A stretch of DNA of 64,000 nt, from assembly GCA_024703915.1 (NCBI GenBank), contig CP087969.1, forward strand, positions 1,054,001 through 1,118,000, in the 5' to 3' direction. How positions within the stretch are numbered: the first letter of the stretch is position 1; the number at the start of each line of letters is the position of its first letter. This DNA is from Massilia sp. H-1. Its GTDB lineage: Bacteria > Pseudomonadota > Gammaproteobacteria > Burkholderiales > Burkholderiaceae_D. This document shows positions 43,701 through 55,540 of the stretch, piece by piece. The position numbers were made by a program, and so were the translations under genes. The notes beneath the pieces are model-generated. The model searched no databases, was not told the origin of the DNA, and saw nothing but the letters and a program-made list of their open reading frames with translations.

Positions 43701-45687
43701 TGCCGTCGGCCATCTGCAAGGCCGAGCCGTCGAAATAAGCGCCTTCCGCGGTGCCGTCGACCGCGCTGTAATTGCGCCAGCGGTTGTTGGTCAGGTCCAG
43801 GTGCGACAGGCCCGTATTGGTGCTGATCCACAGGTTGCCGCGCGTCTTCCAGCATCGCCGAGACGCCGTCGTCGGCCAGGCCGTCGCGCACCGTGTAGCG
43901 CTTGAAACGCGCCTTGCTTCTAGCCCCATCGACGCTCATGCGGTTCAAGCCATGCATGGTGCCGACCCACAGCGTGCCCTTGCTGTCTTCGAGCAGGAAG
44001 TGAACTTCGTCGTGCGACAGGCTGGCCGGGTCGCGCGCATCGTGCCGGTAGTGGCGGAACTTGCCGCTCTTGCGGTCGAACATGTCGAGGCCGTCGAAGG
44101 TGCCGATCCACAGCCTACCCTTGCGGTCTTCGAGCAGCGGCCGGGCCACGTTGTCGGCCAGGCTGTCCGGATCGGACGGATCGTGGCGCCAGGTAGCGAC
44201 CTGGCGCGTGCGCGGATCGAGCCGGTGCACGCCGCCGCGCGTGGCGACCCACAGCATGCCGTTGTGATCGACCCGCATGCCGCGCACATTATTGCTGTCC
44301 GGGTCGCCGCTGGCGAAGGTGACGCGGTCCAGGCTGCCGCTGGCGGGATCCAGTTTCGCTACCCCGCTGTGGCTGCCGACCCACAGCGTGCCGTCGCGTT
44401 CGCGCCAGCCAGCGCGTGTGCAGTGGTGGTGGTGTCGCCCAATTTATAGAAGCGCACCGAGCCGGTTTCAATATCGAAGTGGTTCAAGCCCTCGTTGGTA
44501 CCGAGCCACAGCTTGCCGGGGCCGCCGTCGACGATGGCGCGCACCTTGTTGTCCGACAGCGTGTCGGCGCGGTCGGACTGGCGCACGATGCGGGCGAAGC
44601 CGCCGCTGTTGAGGTCGACCCGGCTCACGCCCGCATACCAGGTGCCGATCCACAGGGTGCCGACGCGGTCGCGGTACAGAGCCGAGACCTGGTTGTCGGC
44701 CATGCCGTGCGGGTCGCCGGTCAGGTGGCGGTAGCTGGCGAAATGCTGTTCCTTGGGCTGCCACATGTACAGGCCGTCGCTGGTGGTGCTTAAGCCCAGA
44801 TGGTGCTGTCGGTGTCCTGGTACAGCACCGATATCCAGCCCGGCTTGTAGCCATGGGCGGCGCCGAAGCGCTGGCGCTGCGCGTCGGGGGTCCCGATGCG
44901 CCAGCGTTCCAGGCCTAGCCAGGCTGCCGATCCACAGCGCGTTGTCCTTGTCCACCAGCAGCGCCTGCACCATGTTGTACTTGCTGTCGGGACCGGGCGC
45001 GCGGTGGTGGTCGAAGCGGTCGGCGCCGGGCGCCAGGCTGTCGAGCCCGGCCTGGGTGCCGACCCACAGGCGGCCGCTGGCGTCGAGCACGATGGCATTG
45101 ATCTGGTCGTGCGACAGGCTGGCCGGATCGTCCGGCACATGGTGCCAGACCCGGAACTTGCCGCTGTCGGTATCGAAATGCTGGAGGCCGTCGCTGGTGG
45201 CGACCCACAGGCCGTTGGCGCCGTCGTCGGCAATGGCGCGGATGTGGCGGTTGCCGTTGCCGCGCCGTTCCTTCTCGTCGGGCAGGTAATGGATGAAGGT
45301 CTGGGTGGCCGGATCGTAGCGGTCCAGGCCACCGTCGGTGCCGATCCACATGCGGCCGCGGCGGTCGACAAACAGGGCCCTCACCCAGCTGTGGGCCAGG
45401 GTGCGCGCATTGTTGACGACGTTGCGGTAGGTGGTAAAGCGGTAACCGTCAAAACGCGACAGGCCGCCCTGGCTGCCGAACCACATGAAGCCGTCGCTGT
45501 CCTGGGCCACGGCCAGCACGGTTTCCTGGGCCAGGCCCTGGTCGACCGACAGGTGTTCGAAGCGCAGCGTGCGCAGCGGCAGCGCGGCCGCGGCCAGCGC
45601 CGTCAGGACGCACAGCAGCGCCAGCAGCAGCGCTTGCAGCAATTGCGGCAGCCGCGCCTGCAGGCGCGCAGGTGGCGGCGATCTCAC
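40728..45687 (-). CDS. giant hybrid two-component sensor kinase (propeller-Y_Y_Y-GAF-HisKA-HATPase-REC-Hpt)
   Basis: About 1650 residues. After a signal/transmembrane segment come about 12-14 two-component-propeller blades (repeats such as GLWVATSDGLQHFDTDSGKF and GRLWVGTQAGLDSL) to about residue 690. A Y_Y_Y domain (YQLEGFDEGWVSTDASKRFA), a transmembrane helix, a Gln/Glu-rich coiled coil and a GAF domain (to about 1075) follow. The kinase core has the phospho-His in ANMSHEMRTPLAGVIGML, N box NLVGNAFKFTNEG and DTGIGIA. Then come a receiver (LMDGRMPEMDG) and an Hpt domain (LLHGIKGSAAYLE). The start is inferred as GTG at 45687, overlapping the upstream stop (GTGA). Breaks at 44910, 44790, 44410, 43920, 43845, 43590, 43220, 43190, 41945, 41415 and 40765. 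Confidence 0.9.
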
Positions 45688-46413
45688 GGCGACACGGGCG
45701 CCGGCTGGCCGGGCGGGCGGCGCACACGCGGCGCGCTGGCGCGCCACTGCATCGGCCACCGCGTCAAGCGTGTGCTCGAGACGCACGCTGTCGACCATGC
45801 CCTCATGCTAGCCGCCGTCAGGCTGGCCGCGGCCTGCCACAGGCCGAGCGTGGTGCAGCCGTTGCGCAGCGATTCGATCCGGTGCAGCACGTCCGGCACG
45901 CGGCCGCCCTTGAGCATGGTGTCCAGTTCGGCCCTGGCCTGGGCCAGCTGGGCGCCGAACGCGTCCAGGTAGGCCAGCAGGCGCGCCGCGCCCACGTTCA
46001 GGCGCGCCATGCCAGGCCCATGCGCTTCGGCCAGCTTGTCGACAGTGAGGCGGAAAATCTTTTCCAGGTGCGGGCGCGCCTCGGTTAGGCAGCAAGGGCT
46101 TGAGCAGATAGCCGACCGCGCCCAGCTTGACCGCCTGCAGCACCGTGTCGCGGTCCGAGGCCGACGACACCAGCACGAAGGGCAGCGTCGCCAGGGCCGG
46201 ATGCGCCTTGATTTTCTGTAGCAGTTCGAGGCCCGACATGCGCGGCATGCGCACGTCGCAAAAACAGATCACCGGTGCCAGGCCGTCTTCGAGCAGGGTC
46301 CAGGCGGCCTCGCCGTCGTCCGCCTCGACCAGGTCGAACATGTCGTAGCCGGACAGCAGATCGGACAGGGCCATGCGGGCCACCGCATCGTCGTCGACTA
46401 TCAGTGCTTTCAT
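45684..46413 (-). CDS. response regulator, CheY-like receiver with helical C-terminal region (second copy)
   Basis: About 243 residues, same architecture as the regulator downstream of the kinase. Receiver: MKALIVDDDAVARMALSDLL, phospho-Asp in FCDVRMPRMSGLEL, Ser in LVSSASDRD and Lys in GYLLKPLLPNE (a break at 46085-46090 follows). C-terminal helices include RLNVGAARLLAYLDAFGAQL and HRIESLRNGCTTLGLWQAAA. A break at 45807 (GCTAGC) and one near 45735 separate the last part, which continues VDSVRLEHTLDAVADAVAR and ends in TGA 45684-45686. Fourteen bases after the patatin gene. Confidence 0.82.
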
Positions 46414-46426
46414 CGGGTATTCCTTT

Positions 46427-47600
46427 CTAGTTGCCGAAAAGGCAAGCACGTCGTCCTTGCGGGCATGGGTGTCGCGCTGGCCGAGGGCGATCAGTTCGCA
46501 CGTGTAGCTCGACTCGAACAGCAGGTAGGAGGCCAGCGCCGAGCCGCGCGCCTCGGTCGCGCCGATCCCGGAGAGCATGGTGCGGATCGGCGCCGGCAGG
46601 CTGGCCACGTGGCGCGAAGCGATCGCGTCGAGCCGTTCGGACGGCGCGATCACCAGCAGCTCGACCGGCTTGAGCGGGGTCTGGTCGAGATACTGCTGGG
46701 GCAGCATCGACAGGGTCTTGTTGATGCGGTTCAGGCGCTCGATGTCGACCGCGAGCGAATCGAGGAAGATCGAGGACATGGCGTGGCTAGAACGATCTGG
46801 GCCAGGCTCGGGTAGCGCGCCTGCTCGGCGCCGGCCTGGGGCGGTTCATGCAGGCGCCCGGCGCCGATCACCAGCACGCGGGTCGCACCCAGGTGAATGG
46901 CCGAGCGAAATCGGGGCCAGCTGGCGCATCGGAACCGTCGCCGCAGTATTCATTGCGCTCACTGCCCAGGTACAGCGGCACGGCCGGGAAAATGAAGGGA
47001 ATCGCCGACGAGGCCAGCAAGTGCTCGACGCCGATCTGGTCCTGCATCGCCAGGCGCTGCATGCGCACCCAGGGCGCGATGTCGGCCGCGGTCTGGTAAA
47101 AGGTGACGTGGTTGCCGCCGGTGTAGCTGGACGCCGTCACGGCCAGCGCGTGCAGCAAGCCGTCGGACATGACCGCGTCCAGGCGCGGCAGGTCGAGCAT
47201 GCGGTGCAACAGGCCTAAGCCAGCGGGGTATTGTCGAGCAGCGAGGTGGGCGGCGAGGCGCGCCACTTGCGCAGCAGCCAGCCGAACGAGAGCAGCGACA
47301 GCCAGCGCGCGCCGGAACGGATCACGCCCAGCGAATCGGCGCAGTAGACCTGTTCGACCGTGAAGTTTTCCCACACGTCGAGCAGCTTTTGCACGCCCTC
47401 GCTGAAATTGTCGGCGCGGCAGGCCAGGGCCACCGCATTGATGGCGCTAAGCCGAGGTGCCGCAGATGATGTCGAAGGGATTGCGCGCGGGGCGCCAGCC
47501 GGACTCCCACAGGATCTGGGAAATGGCTTGCAGCACGCCCACCTGGTAGGCGGCGCCCGCCACCCGATAAGATCAAGCCGGTTTTCTGTTCTATTCCCAT
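46427..47600 (-). CDS. patatin-like phospholipase
   Basis: Serine lipid acyl hydrolase of about 390 residues. MGIEQKTGLILSGGG starts the oxyanion-hole region; the nucleophile elbow GTSAGAINAVALACR is recovered by restoring GCCGGC at 47448-47454; the DG dyad is in EYCGDGSMRQLAP. Other blocks: FTVEQVYCADSLGVIRSGA, LLASSAIPFIFPAVPLYLG and, after the break at 46788, SSIFLDSLAVDIERLNRINK. The last residues are DVLAFFGN if one T is restored near 46435, ending in TAG at 46427. Breaks also at 47560, 47214-47220 and 46905. It is the first gene of a four-gene block with the kinase and regulators. Confidence 0.9.
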
Positions 47601-47676
47601 ACAGCAAGGGTATCAGGGTATGGCGACTTTGCGAAGGAAAAACCTTGTAGATTTTACATTTTCCAACACTGCCCGC

Positions 47677-49460
47677 TCAGTCGCCCCTGGCCACGCCCTC
47701 GCGGCGCGGATCGGCGCCGCCGAACCACCACGGCTCGCCGTGGATCATGATCCGCTGCACGCCGTGCAGGCCGGAATTCATCTCGTAGCTGCGCAGCTGG
47801 TGGCCACGCGCGGCCAGCTCGTCCTGCACGGCCTGGCTGGAAGCGGCCCGTCTCCAGTTCAGGTCGGACCGTTGCGGCTGCCGAAGTTGGGCAGGTTGAT
47901 CGCCTGCTGCACGTTGAGCCCCCAGTCCAGGGTGCCGACCAGCGCCTTGGCCACGTAATTGATGATGGCTAGGCCCGCCGGGCGAACCGATCGCCAGCAC
48001 CAGCTTGCCGCTGGCGCGCTCAGAACACGATGGTGGGCGACATTGCGCTGCGCGGGCGCTTGCCGGGCTGGACCCGGTTGGCCACGGGGCCGTAAACGTC
48101 GTCGCGCGAATCGAAGGAGAAATCGGTGAGCTGGTTGTTGAGGATGAAGCCGCCCACCATCTGGCGCGACCCGAAGGCGTCTTCGACCGAGGTCGTCATC
48201 GACAGGCTGGCGCCGTTGGTGTCGACCACCACGATGTGCGAGGTGGACGCGGTTTCGATCGCATTGTCGCGGCCCCAGGCCACCTCCATGCCGGGCGGCG
48301 TGCTTAAGCCGGGGCGATGCCCATCGAGCGTTCGCCGATCAGTTTGGCGCGGCGCGCCAGGTAAGCCTTGTCGATCAGGCCGTCCACGCCACGCCCGGGC
48401 AGCGGCACGAAATCGGTGTCGGCCGCGTAGCGGTTGCGGTCCGAATAGGCGAGCCGCCCCGCTTCCGTGAACAGGTGGATCGCGTCGGCCGTGAGCACGC
48501 CGCCGACCGGCGCGACGGCGGCCATGTCGCGCGTCTCGAGGATGCCCAGCATCTGGGCGATGGCGATCCCGCCCGAGGACGGCGGCGGCATGCCGCACAC
48601 GGTGTAGGCGCGGTAGTCGCTGCACACGGGCGTGCGCAGCTTGGGACGATAGGCGCCGATGTCGGCCGCCGTCAAGAGGCCAGGATTGCCGGGATAGGTG
48701 GCGACCTTGTGCGCGATGGCGCGCGATCGGGCCCTTGTAAAAGACGTCGAGCGCCATGCGCAATCAATCGCGCTGCAGGGTCTGGGCCAGCGCCGGGTTC
48801 TTCAGGATATGGCTAGTTAGGCCAGGGATGGCCGTCATGGTAGAAGTAGGCGGCCGCGGTCGGGTCGCGCCGGATATGCTGGTCGCCGCAGCAGCAGCGT
48901 GCAGGCGCGGACTGACGGCAAAGCCGCCCTCGGCCAGCGCGATGGCCTAAGCTTGAACAAGTCTTTCCAGGGCAGCTTGCCGTGCTGGCGGTGGGCCAGT
49001 TCGAGCATGCGCAGCACGCCCGGCGCGCCCACCGAGCGTCCGCCCACCACATGCGGCGGTGCGCGAAATGGGACTGCCGTCGCGATTCTGGAACAGGGTT
49101 TCCGAGGCGGCCGCAGGGGCGGTCTCGCGGCCGTCGAAGGCTTGCACCGACTTGCCGTCGTAATACATGAGGAAGGCGCCGCCGCCGATGCCCGACGATT
49201 GCGGTTCGACCAGGGTCAGCACCAGCTGGGTGGCGATGGCGGCGTCGATCGCCGATCCGCCCTGGCGCAGCATGGCGTAGTTCGGCATCGACCGCGTGCG
49301 GATTGGCCGCGGCCACCATGAACAACTTGGCCGCCCAGCCCGCTTTTTCCGCGTAACCGGTGGCCGCTTCCGGCGCCCGCCCGCCCGCTTCCTGCGCGCA
49401 GACCGGCGCCAGCGCGCCACTACAGGCCAGCGCAAGCGCCAGCAACTTCATCCTGACCAT
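47677..49460 (-). CDS. ggt: gamma-glutamyltransferase
   Basis: Secreted/periplasmic N-terminal nucleophile hydrolase of about 590 residues that cleaves gamma-glutamyl bonds such as in glutathione. ATG 49460 follows a GGGAG ribosome-binding site and opens a signal peptide ([19 protein letters not shown]). The large subunit shows [40 protein letters not shown] and FDGRETAP. The small subunit starts at the catalytic Thr within [17 protein letters not shown], followed by [18 protein letters not shown]. Ends [16 protein letters not shown] ... ARGD. Breaks include 49290, 49060, 48945, 48815, 48770, 48725, 48300, 48020, 47985 and 47850. Confidence 0.93.
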
Positions 49461-49502
49461 AAGCTCTCCCTGACAAGGTGAGCCTATCGTACAGGAAACA
49501 GC

Positions 49503-50266
49503 TTACTTCGGCTGCATGCGGATCGCGCCGTCCAGGCGGATCGTTTCGCCGTTGAGCATGGTGTTCTCGATGATGCACTTGGCCAGCTGCGCGTACTCGT
49601 ACGGACGGCCGAGGCGCTGCGGGAACGGCACCATGTTGCCCAGTGCCGTGCGCACTTCTTCCGGCATGCCCATCAGCATAGGCGTTTCGAAAATGCCGGG
49701 AGCGATCGTCATGACGCGGATGCCGCTGCGCGCCAGGTCGCGCGCCATCGGCAGCGTCAGGCTTACCCACGGCCGCCTTGGACGAACCGTAGGCAGCCTG
49801 GCCGATCTGGCCGTCGAATGCCGCCACCGAGGCGGTGTTGATGATCACGCCGCGCTCGCCCGACTCGCCCGCTTCGAGCTTGCCCATGGCGTCCGCGGCC
49901 AGACGCGCCATATTGAAGGTGCCGACCAGGTTGATGTTGATGGTGCGCTGGAAGACTTCCAGCGGATGCGGGCCGTCCTTGCCGACGGTCTTGACAGTAA
50001 GCGCCACGCCGCGCTGCAGTTGATCAGGCCGCGCAGCGAACCGAGCGCCAGGGCGGCGGCGACCACGGCCTGGCCATCGGCTTCCGACGTCACGTCGCAC
50101 TTGACGAAGCTGCCTTTGAGCTCGGCGGCCAGCGCCTGGCTCTAGCCTCGACCTGCACGTCGGCCAGCACGACCTTGGCGCCCGCCTCGGTCAGCATGCG
50201 GGCAGTGGCCGCGCCCAGGCCCGACGCGCCGCCGGTGATGATGAAGACATTGTTCTGGATTTGCAT
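49503..50266 (-). CDS. SDR-family 3-hydroxyacyl-CoA dehydrogenase-like protein
   Basis: About 253 residues with the HSD17B10/3-hydroxy-2-methylbutyryl-CoA dehydrogenase pattern: [86 protein letters not shown] (catalytic Tyr/Lys), [20 protein letters not shown] and [15 protein letters not shown]. Breaks at 50143, 50020 and 49762. Oxidises 3-hydroxyacyl-CoA in branched or straight-chain degradation. Monocistronic. Confidence 0.9.
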
Positions 50267-50358
50267 GGTGGAGTCCCTAAAAAGTTGTTCTTTTTAACGT
50301 TTACGTAAAAACGTCAAGTAGCGCCATTGTAGCGAACTTTTGAAGGGAAAAACCAGCT

Positions 50359-50747
50359 TTAAAAGCACTGCACGGTGATGCCGTTGTTGCTGCAGAGCTT
50401 ACCGTCGGGACCGATCAGGGCATTGCCGACCCCGCCCTTGTAGGCGCCGCCGTTGGTCTGGGGCGAGGGGATCGGCTGGGGCAATGCGGGCGCCGGGACC
50501 GAGGGCAGCAGCACGGCCAGCTCAGGGCGGGGCGGCGCGCACCGGCATGCCATCGGTGATCTGGCGCACGGCGCGCCGTTTGGGACGGGGCTTGGCGGGC
50601 GCGGCCGGGTCCGCGGGCGCAGCCTTGGCGGCCGAGCACCGGCTTGTCGGCGCCCACCCTGGGCGGCGGATCGGTGGCCAGGGCATCGCTGCACAGCAGG
50701 GATGTACTGAGGATCGCCAGAATCAGCACAGGTTTGAGGATGCTCAT
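50359..50747 (-). CDS. small exported Pro-rich protein, unknown function
   Basis: About 130 residues. Signal peptide MSILKPVLILAILSTSLLCS, then a Pro/Ala/Arg-rich middle (read in a different frame between about 50530 and 50640) and a C-terminus ALPQPIPSPQTNGGAYKGGV followed by GNALIGPDGKLCSNNGITVQ. The last part with two spaced Cys may be disulphide-linked. I recognise no family. The conserved-looking tail and clear signal peptide support a real gene despite two frame changes. Confidence 0.6.
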
Positions 50748-50905
50748 GATCGGCCTTTCGACAGCTAGCAGGGTTCATTATTGTCCCGCACCGCGCTTTG
50801 CGATAGGGTCGGCTTACACTTTGTAACGAACAGCAGGCGGCAAATCCCAGTAAGCGCACGGTCAGCTTGCCCGGTTAGGATGGGCAAAAATCAGAAGGAG
50901 ACACC

Positions 50906-52201
50906 ATGCAATCAGTGCAACAGATGTACGAAGAGAAATTATGCGATCCCTTTGCCGCCATGGCGCTGGTGCGCGACGGCGACATGATCATCGTGCCGAC
51001 CGGGGTCGGCGAACCGCCTTCCCTGCTGGGCGCGCTGTCCGAGGCGCGGCGCCAGTTCCAGGACGTGCGGGTGGCGCAGATCCTGGCGATGCGCAAGTTC
51101 GGCTACTTTGACCAGGAAACATCGCAGCACGTGCGGCACGCGGCCCTGTTCTTCGGCGGCGCCTCATGCGGCGGCGGCCAGGGCGGCTGGTGCGACTTCA
51201 TTCCCAATTACTTCTCCGAGATTCCGACCCTGATCGAGCGCGGGCTGATGCCGTCCGACGTCGTGTTCGCGCTGGCCTCGCCCATGAACGAACAAGGCTT
51301 CTTCGCGCTCAGCCTGGGCGCCGACTACACCATGGCGGCGGTCGCCAAGGCGCGCGGTGGTGCTTGAATGCAATCCCAACGTGCCCTTCGCGCATGGCCA
51401 GTGCCACGTGCATATTTCCCAGGTCACGGCCGTGGTCGAGAGCAGCGAGCCGGTGTTCGAGGTCGGCCTGCCGACCATCGGGCCGGTCCAGGAAGCGATC
51501 GGCAAATACGTGGCCGACATGATCGATGACGGCGCCACCCTCCAGATCGGCTACGGCGGCATTCCCGACGCGGTCGTCATGCAGCTGAGCGAAAAGCGGA
51601 CCTCGGCATCCACACTGAAATGCTGGGCGACGGCATCCTGACCCTGGTCGACTGCGGCGCCGTCACCAACCGCAAGAAAACCCTGCTGCCGGGCAAAATG
51701 GTGGCCACCTTCGCCCTCGGTTCAAGCAAGCTGTACCGCTTCATGCACCACAACCCGATGCTCGAAATGCACCCCTCGAATTTCACCAACGATCCGTACA
51801 TCGCGGGCCAGAACGACAACCTGATGTCGATCAATGCCAGCCTGCAAGTGGACCTGCTGGGCCAGTGCGGCTCCGAGAGCATCGGCCACCTGCCCTATTC
51901 CGGCACCGGCGGCCAGGTCGACTTCGTGCGCGCGGCCAACCGTTCGCGCGGTGGCAAGTCCTTCATCGTGCTGCCGTCCACGGCCAAGGACAACACCATC
52001 TCGCGCATCGTGCCGACCCTGTCGCCGGGCACCCACGCCACCACCAGCAAGAACGACGTCAATTACGTGGTCACCGAGTACGGCGTGGCCCAGTTGCGCG
52101 GCAAGTCGGCCAAGCAGCGCGCCCAGGCCCTGATCGCGATCGCCCATCCGGACTTCCGCGCCGAACTGCGGGCCCAGGCCAACAAGATGTGCGTGTTCTG
52201 A
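50906..52201 (+). CDS. acetyl-CoA hydrolase/transferase family CoA-transferase
   Basis: About 430 residues, resembling 4-hydroxybutyrate CoA-transferase and succinyl-CoA:acetate CoA-transferase. N-terminal part: MALVRDGDMIIVPTGVGEPP and RGLMPSDVVFALASPMNEQG. C-terminal part: LQIGYGGIPDAVVMQLSE, GIHTEMLGDGILTLVDCGAV, and the catalytic Glu in GQCGSESIGHLPYSGTGGQV, then TRYVVTEYG-like VNYVVTEYGVAQLRGKSAKQ. Breaks at 51359 (one base) and 51597. A purine-rich AGAAGGAGA ribosome-binding site precedes ATG 50906. Monocistronic, on the opposite strand to its neighbours. Confidence 0.9.
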
Positions 52202-52277
52202 CCCGGTGCCGTTCACCTTGCCGCACCCGGCGGCCGTGCTGCCTCGGGGAGCGCGTGTGGGAGCGCTTTTCCCCGAT

Positions 52278-52307
52278 AAAAAAAGCTTAAGCACGCGGCT
52301 AGGCTTT
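52278..52307. terminator. probable terminator with both stem arms corrupted
   Basis: The plus strand has a run of A, then AAGCTTAAGC, ACGCG and GCTAGGCTT. If both arms carry GCCGGC errors, the original is AAGCCGGC-ACGCG-GCCGGCTT, a perfect stem followed on the minus strand by seven T. It sits at the 3' end of hppA, overlapping its last codons as read here. Confidence 0.5.
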
Positions 52308-54512
52308 GGGTGTGAGCAGCTGCGCGCCTATTTGACGGGCGCGCTCCGCATTGTCCTTCGGCACCAGCATCTCCGGCGCCGACGGGGTCGGCATGACAGG
52401 CCGGCAGGGCATCGTCACCGCTGGCGCATGCACGGCGGCAGGCTGGGTCACCGCGATCCAGCCGGTGGTAAGCAGCAGCGGCACCAGCAGCAGCGCGACA
52501 ATGTTGATGATCTTGATCAGCGGGTTCACCGCCGGACCGGCGGTGTCCTTGTACGGATCGCCCACGGTGTCGCCGGTGACGGCCGCCTTGTGCGCTTCCG
52601 ACCCCTTGCCGCCGAAGTTACCGTCCTCGATATACTTTTTCGCGTTGTCCCAAGCACCGCCGCCGGTGGTCATGGAAATGGCGACGAACAGGCCGGTGAT
52701 GATGGTCCCCATCAGCAGGCCGCCCAGCGCGGCAGGCCCGAGCAGCATGCCGACCACCACCGGCACCACGACCGGCAGCAGCGACGGCAGGATCATCTCC
52801 TTGATCGCGGAGGCGGTCAGCATGTCGACCGCCTTGTCGTATTCCGGCTTGCCGCTACCGTCCATGATGCCCTTGATGTCGTGGAACTGGCGGCGTACTT
52901 CGACCACCACGGCATGCTGCTGCTGCGGCCCACGGCTTCCATCGCCATCGCACCGAACAGATAAGGAATCAGGCCGCCGATGATCAGGCCCACGATCACC
53001 ATCGGATTGGACAGGTCGAAGGAGACGGACTTGCCCACCGATTCAAGCGCGTGGGTGTAGTCGGCGAACAGCACCAGTGCGGCCAGACCGGCCGAACCGA
53101 TGGCGTAACCCTTGGTGACGGCCTTGGTGGTGTTGCCCACCGCGTCCAGCGGATCGGTAATGGCGCGCACCGATTCCGGCATGCCCGACATTTCGGCGAT
53201 GCCATGCCAACGTTGTCGGTGATCGGGCCGTAGGCGTCGAGCGCGACGATGATGCTTAGGCCATCGACAGCATCGAGGTGGCGGCAATGGCGATGCCGTA
53301 CAGCTGCGCCATTTCGTACGAGGCCAGGATCGCGGCGCACACGGCCAGCACCGGATACGCGGTCGACTTCATGGACACGCCCAGGCTTAAGCAATGATAT
53401 TGGTGCCGTGGCCGGTGGTCGAGGCTTCGGCGATGTGGCGCACCGGTTTGAATTCGGTGCCGGTGTAGTACTCGGTGATGTAGACCATCAGGCCGGTCAG
53501 GACGATGCCGACCACCGCGCAGCCCATCATTTTCATGCGCATCGCCTCGTCGCCCCACATCAGCCAGGTGACGGCGGCAAAGCCGATCAGCGACAGGCCG
53601 TAGGCGGCCCACCACAGGCCCGTGTACAGGGCCGACATGATCTTCTTGCCCGGCTTGGCCTTGACCAGCGAGCAGCCGACGATCGAGCCGAGAATCGACA
53701 CGGCGCCCAGCAGCAGCGGATAGATGACCGGCGTGCTGCTTAGGCGTTGGTGATCATCAGCGCGCCCAGCAGCATGGTGGCGATCAGGGTCACGACATAG
53801 GTTTCCGAACAGGTCGGCGGCCATGCTTAAGCAGTCGCCGACGTTGTCGCCCACGTTGTCGGCGATCACGGCCGGGTTGCGCGGATCGTCTTCAGGGGAT
53901 GCCCGCTTCGACCTTGCCCACCAGGTCGGCGCCGACGTCGGCGCCCTTGGTGAAGATGCCGCCGCCCAGACGCGCGAAGATCGAAATGAGCGAGGCGCCG
54001 AAGGCCAGGCCAATGAGCGGCTTGATGATGGTGTGCGGATCGGTGCTTAGGCGCCAAGCCTGCGCGCTCAGCATCCAGTAAAACAGCGTCACGCCCAGCA
54101 AGCCCAGGCCGACCACCAGCATGCCGGTGATCGCTCCGCCCTTGAAGGCCACATCGAGCGCTTCATTCATGCCCTTGGTGGCCGCCTGCGCCGTGCGCAC
54201 GTTGGCGCGCACCGAGACGTTCATGCCGATGAAGCCGCAGGCGCCCGACAGCACCGCGCCGATCGCAAAGCCGATGGCCGTATTGAGGTCGAGGAGGATG
54301 TAGATGGCGATCAGCAGGACCACGCCGACGATGCCGATGGTGCGGTACTGGCGCCCCAGGTAGGCGGCAGCGCCTTCCTGGATCGCCTGCGCGATTTGCT
54401 GCATCCTGGCGTTGCCAGGGTCTTGTTTCAGAATCCAGCTGCGAGTGAGAAGACCGTAGAGTACCGCGATGACGCCACATACGATTGCGAATATCAGAAA
54501 CTTTGCTGCCAT
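52299..54512 (-). CDS. hppA: membrane-bound proton-translocating pyrophosphatase, K+-independent type
   Basis: About 690 residues, 15-16 transmembrane helices; couples pyrophosphate hydrolysis to proton pumping. Substrate loop [11 protein letters not shown] and [28 protein letters not shown]-type later loops are replaced here by GHGTNIIA and [20 protein letters not shown]. The [20 protein letters not shown] segment has Lys and Thr at the two positions that distinguish K+-independent from K+-dependent enzymes (Ala and Gly in the latter). Breaks at 54047, 53897, 53825, 53808, 53740, 53388, 53255, 53203 and 52928, most of GCCGGC type. The stop at 52299 is itself inside a suspect string, so the last residues are uncertain. 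Confidence 0.93.
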
Positions 54513-54640
54513 GTCGTCCCCTTAGCTTTTTTAATCAAGTAACACAACCACACATTCGAAAGACCGGATAGGTCAACCTAACTGCGTACTGCAAAACATT
54601 GAATCGAAAACCGGTGGGACGGCAGGCGGCCATCCGCAAT

Positions 54641-54668
54641 AAAAAGCGGACCTGGGGGTCCGCTTCTT
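54641..54668 (-). terminator. rho-independent terminator after adk
   Basis: On the minus strand AAGCGGACC, a four-base loop and GGTCCGCTT form a 9-bp stem followed by TTT, nine bases past the adk stop codon. Confidence 0.85.
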
Positions 54669-54676
54669 GCTAAAAC

Positions 54677-55336
<660 letters not shown>

Positions 55337-55497
55337 GAAAATTCCTAAAGCAGATTTTAAAATTGGTGGTGATGCATATGCTGAAACCTTGGTACGAAAC
55401 TTACCACAAAAGTATGTGAAAGCGCCAATTCCGACCCGATTTGCCCCATTTTTGCTTGATCCAGCGCAGAACAAGCTGTTTTTTCTATTTGGTAAGG

Positions 55498-55532
55498 ATG
55501 GCGTAAGTACGCCATTGCCACGCTTGCGTGGC
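55498..55532. repeat. two adjacent perfect hairpins after kdsB
   Basis: ATGGCGTA-AG-TACGCCAT (55498-55515) and GCCACGC-TT-GCGTGGC (55517-55532) abut each other at the 3' end of kdsB. No T run follows on either strand. They may protect or attenuate the transcript. The rest of the 204-base adk-kdsB gap (55337-55540) is AT-rich and holds no gene I trust. Confidence 0.5.
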
Positions 55533-55540
55533 GCGCTGGC

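Noticed and set aside
45684..45810. Fusion of the upstream response regulator to the giant kinase
   Set aside because: One reading frame joins them as written, but a GTGA stop/start overlap at 45684-45687 and a signal-like segment right after it favour two genes.
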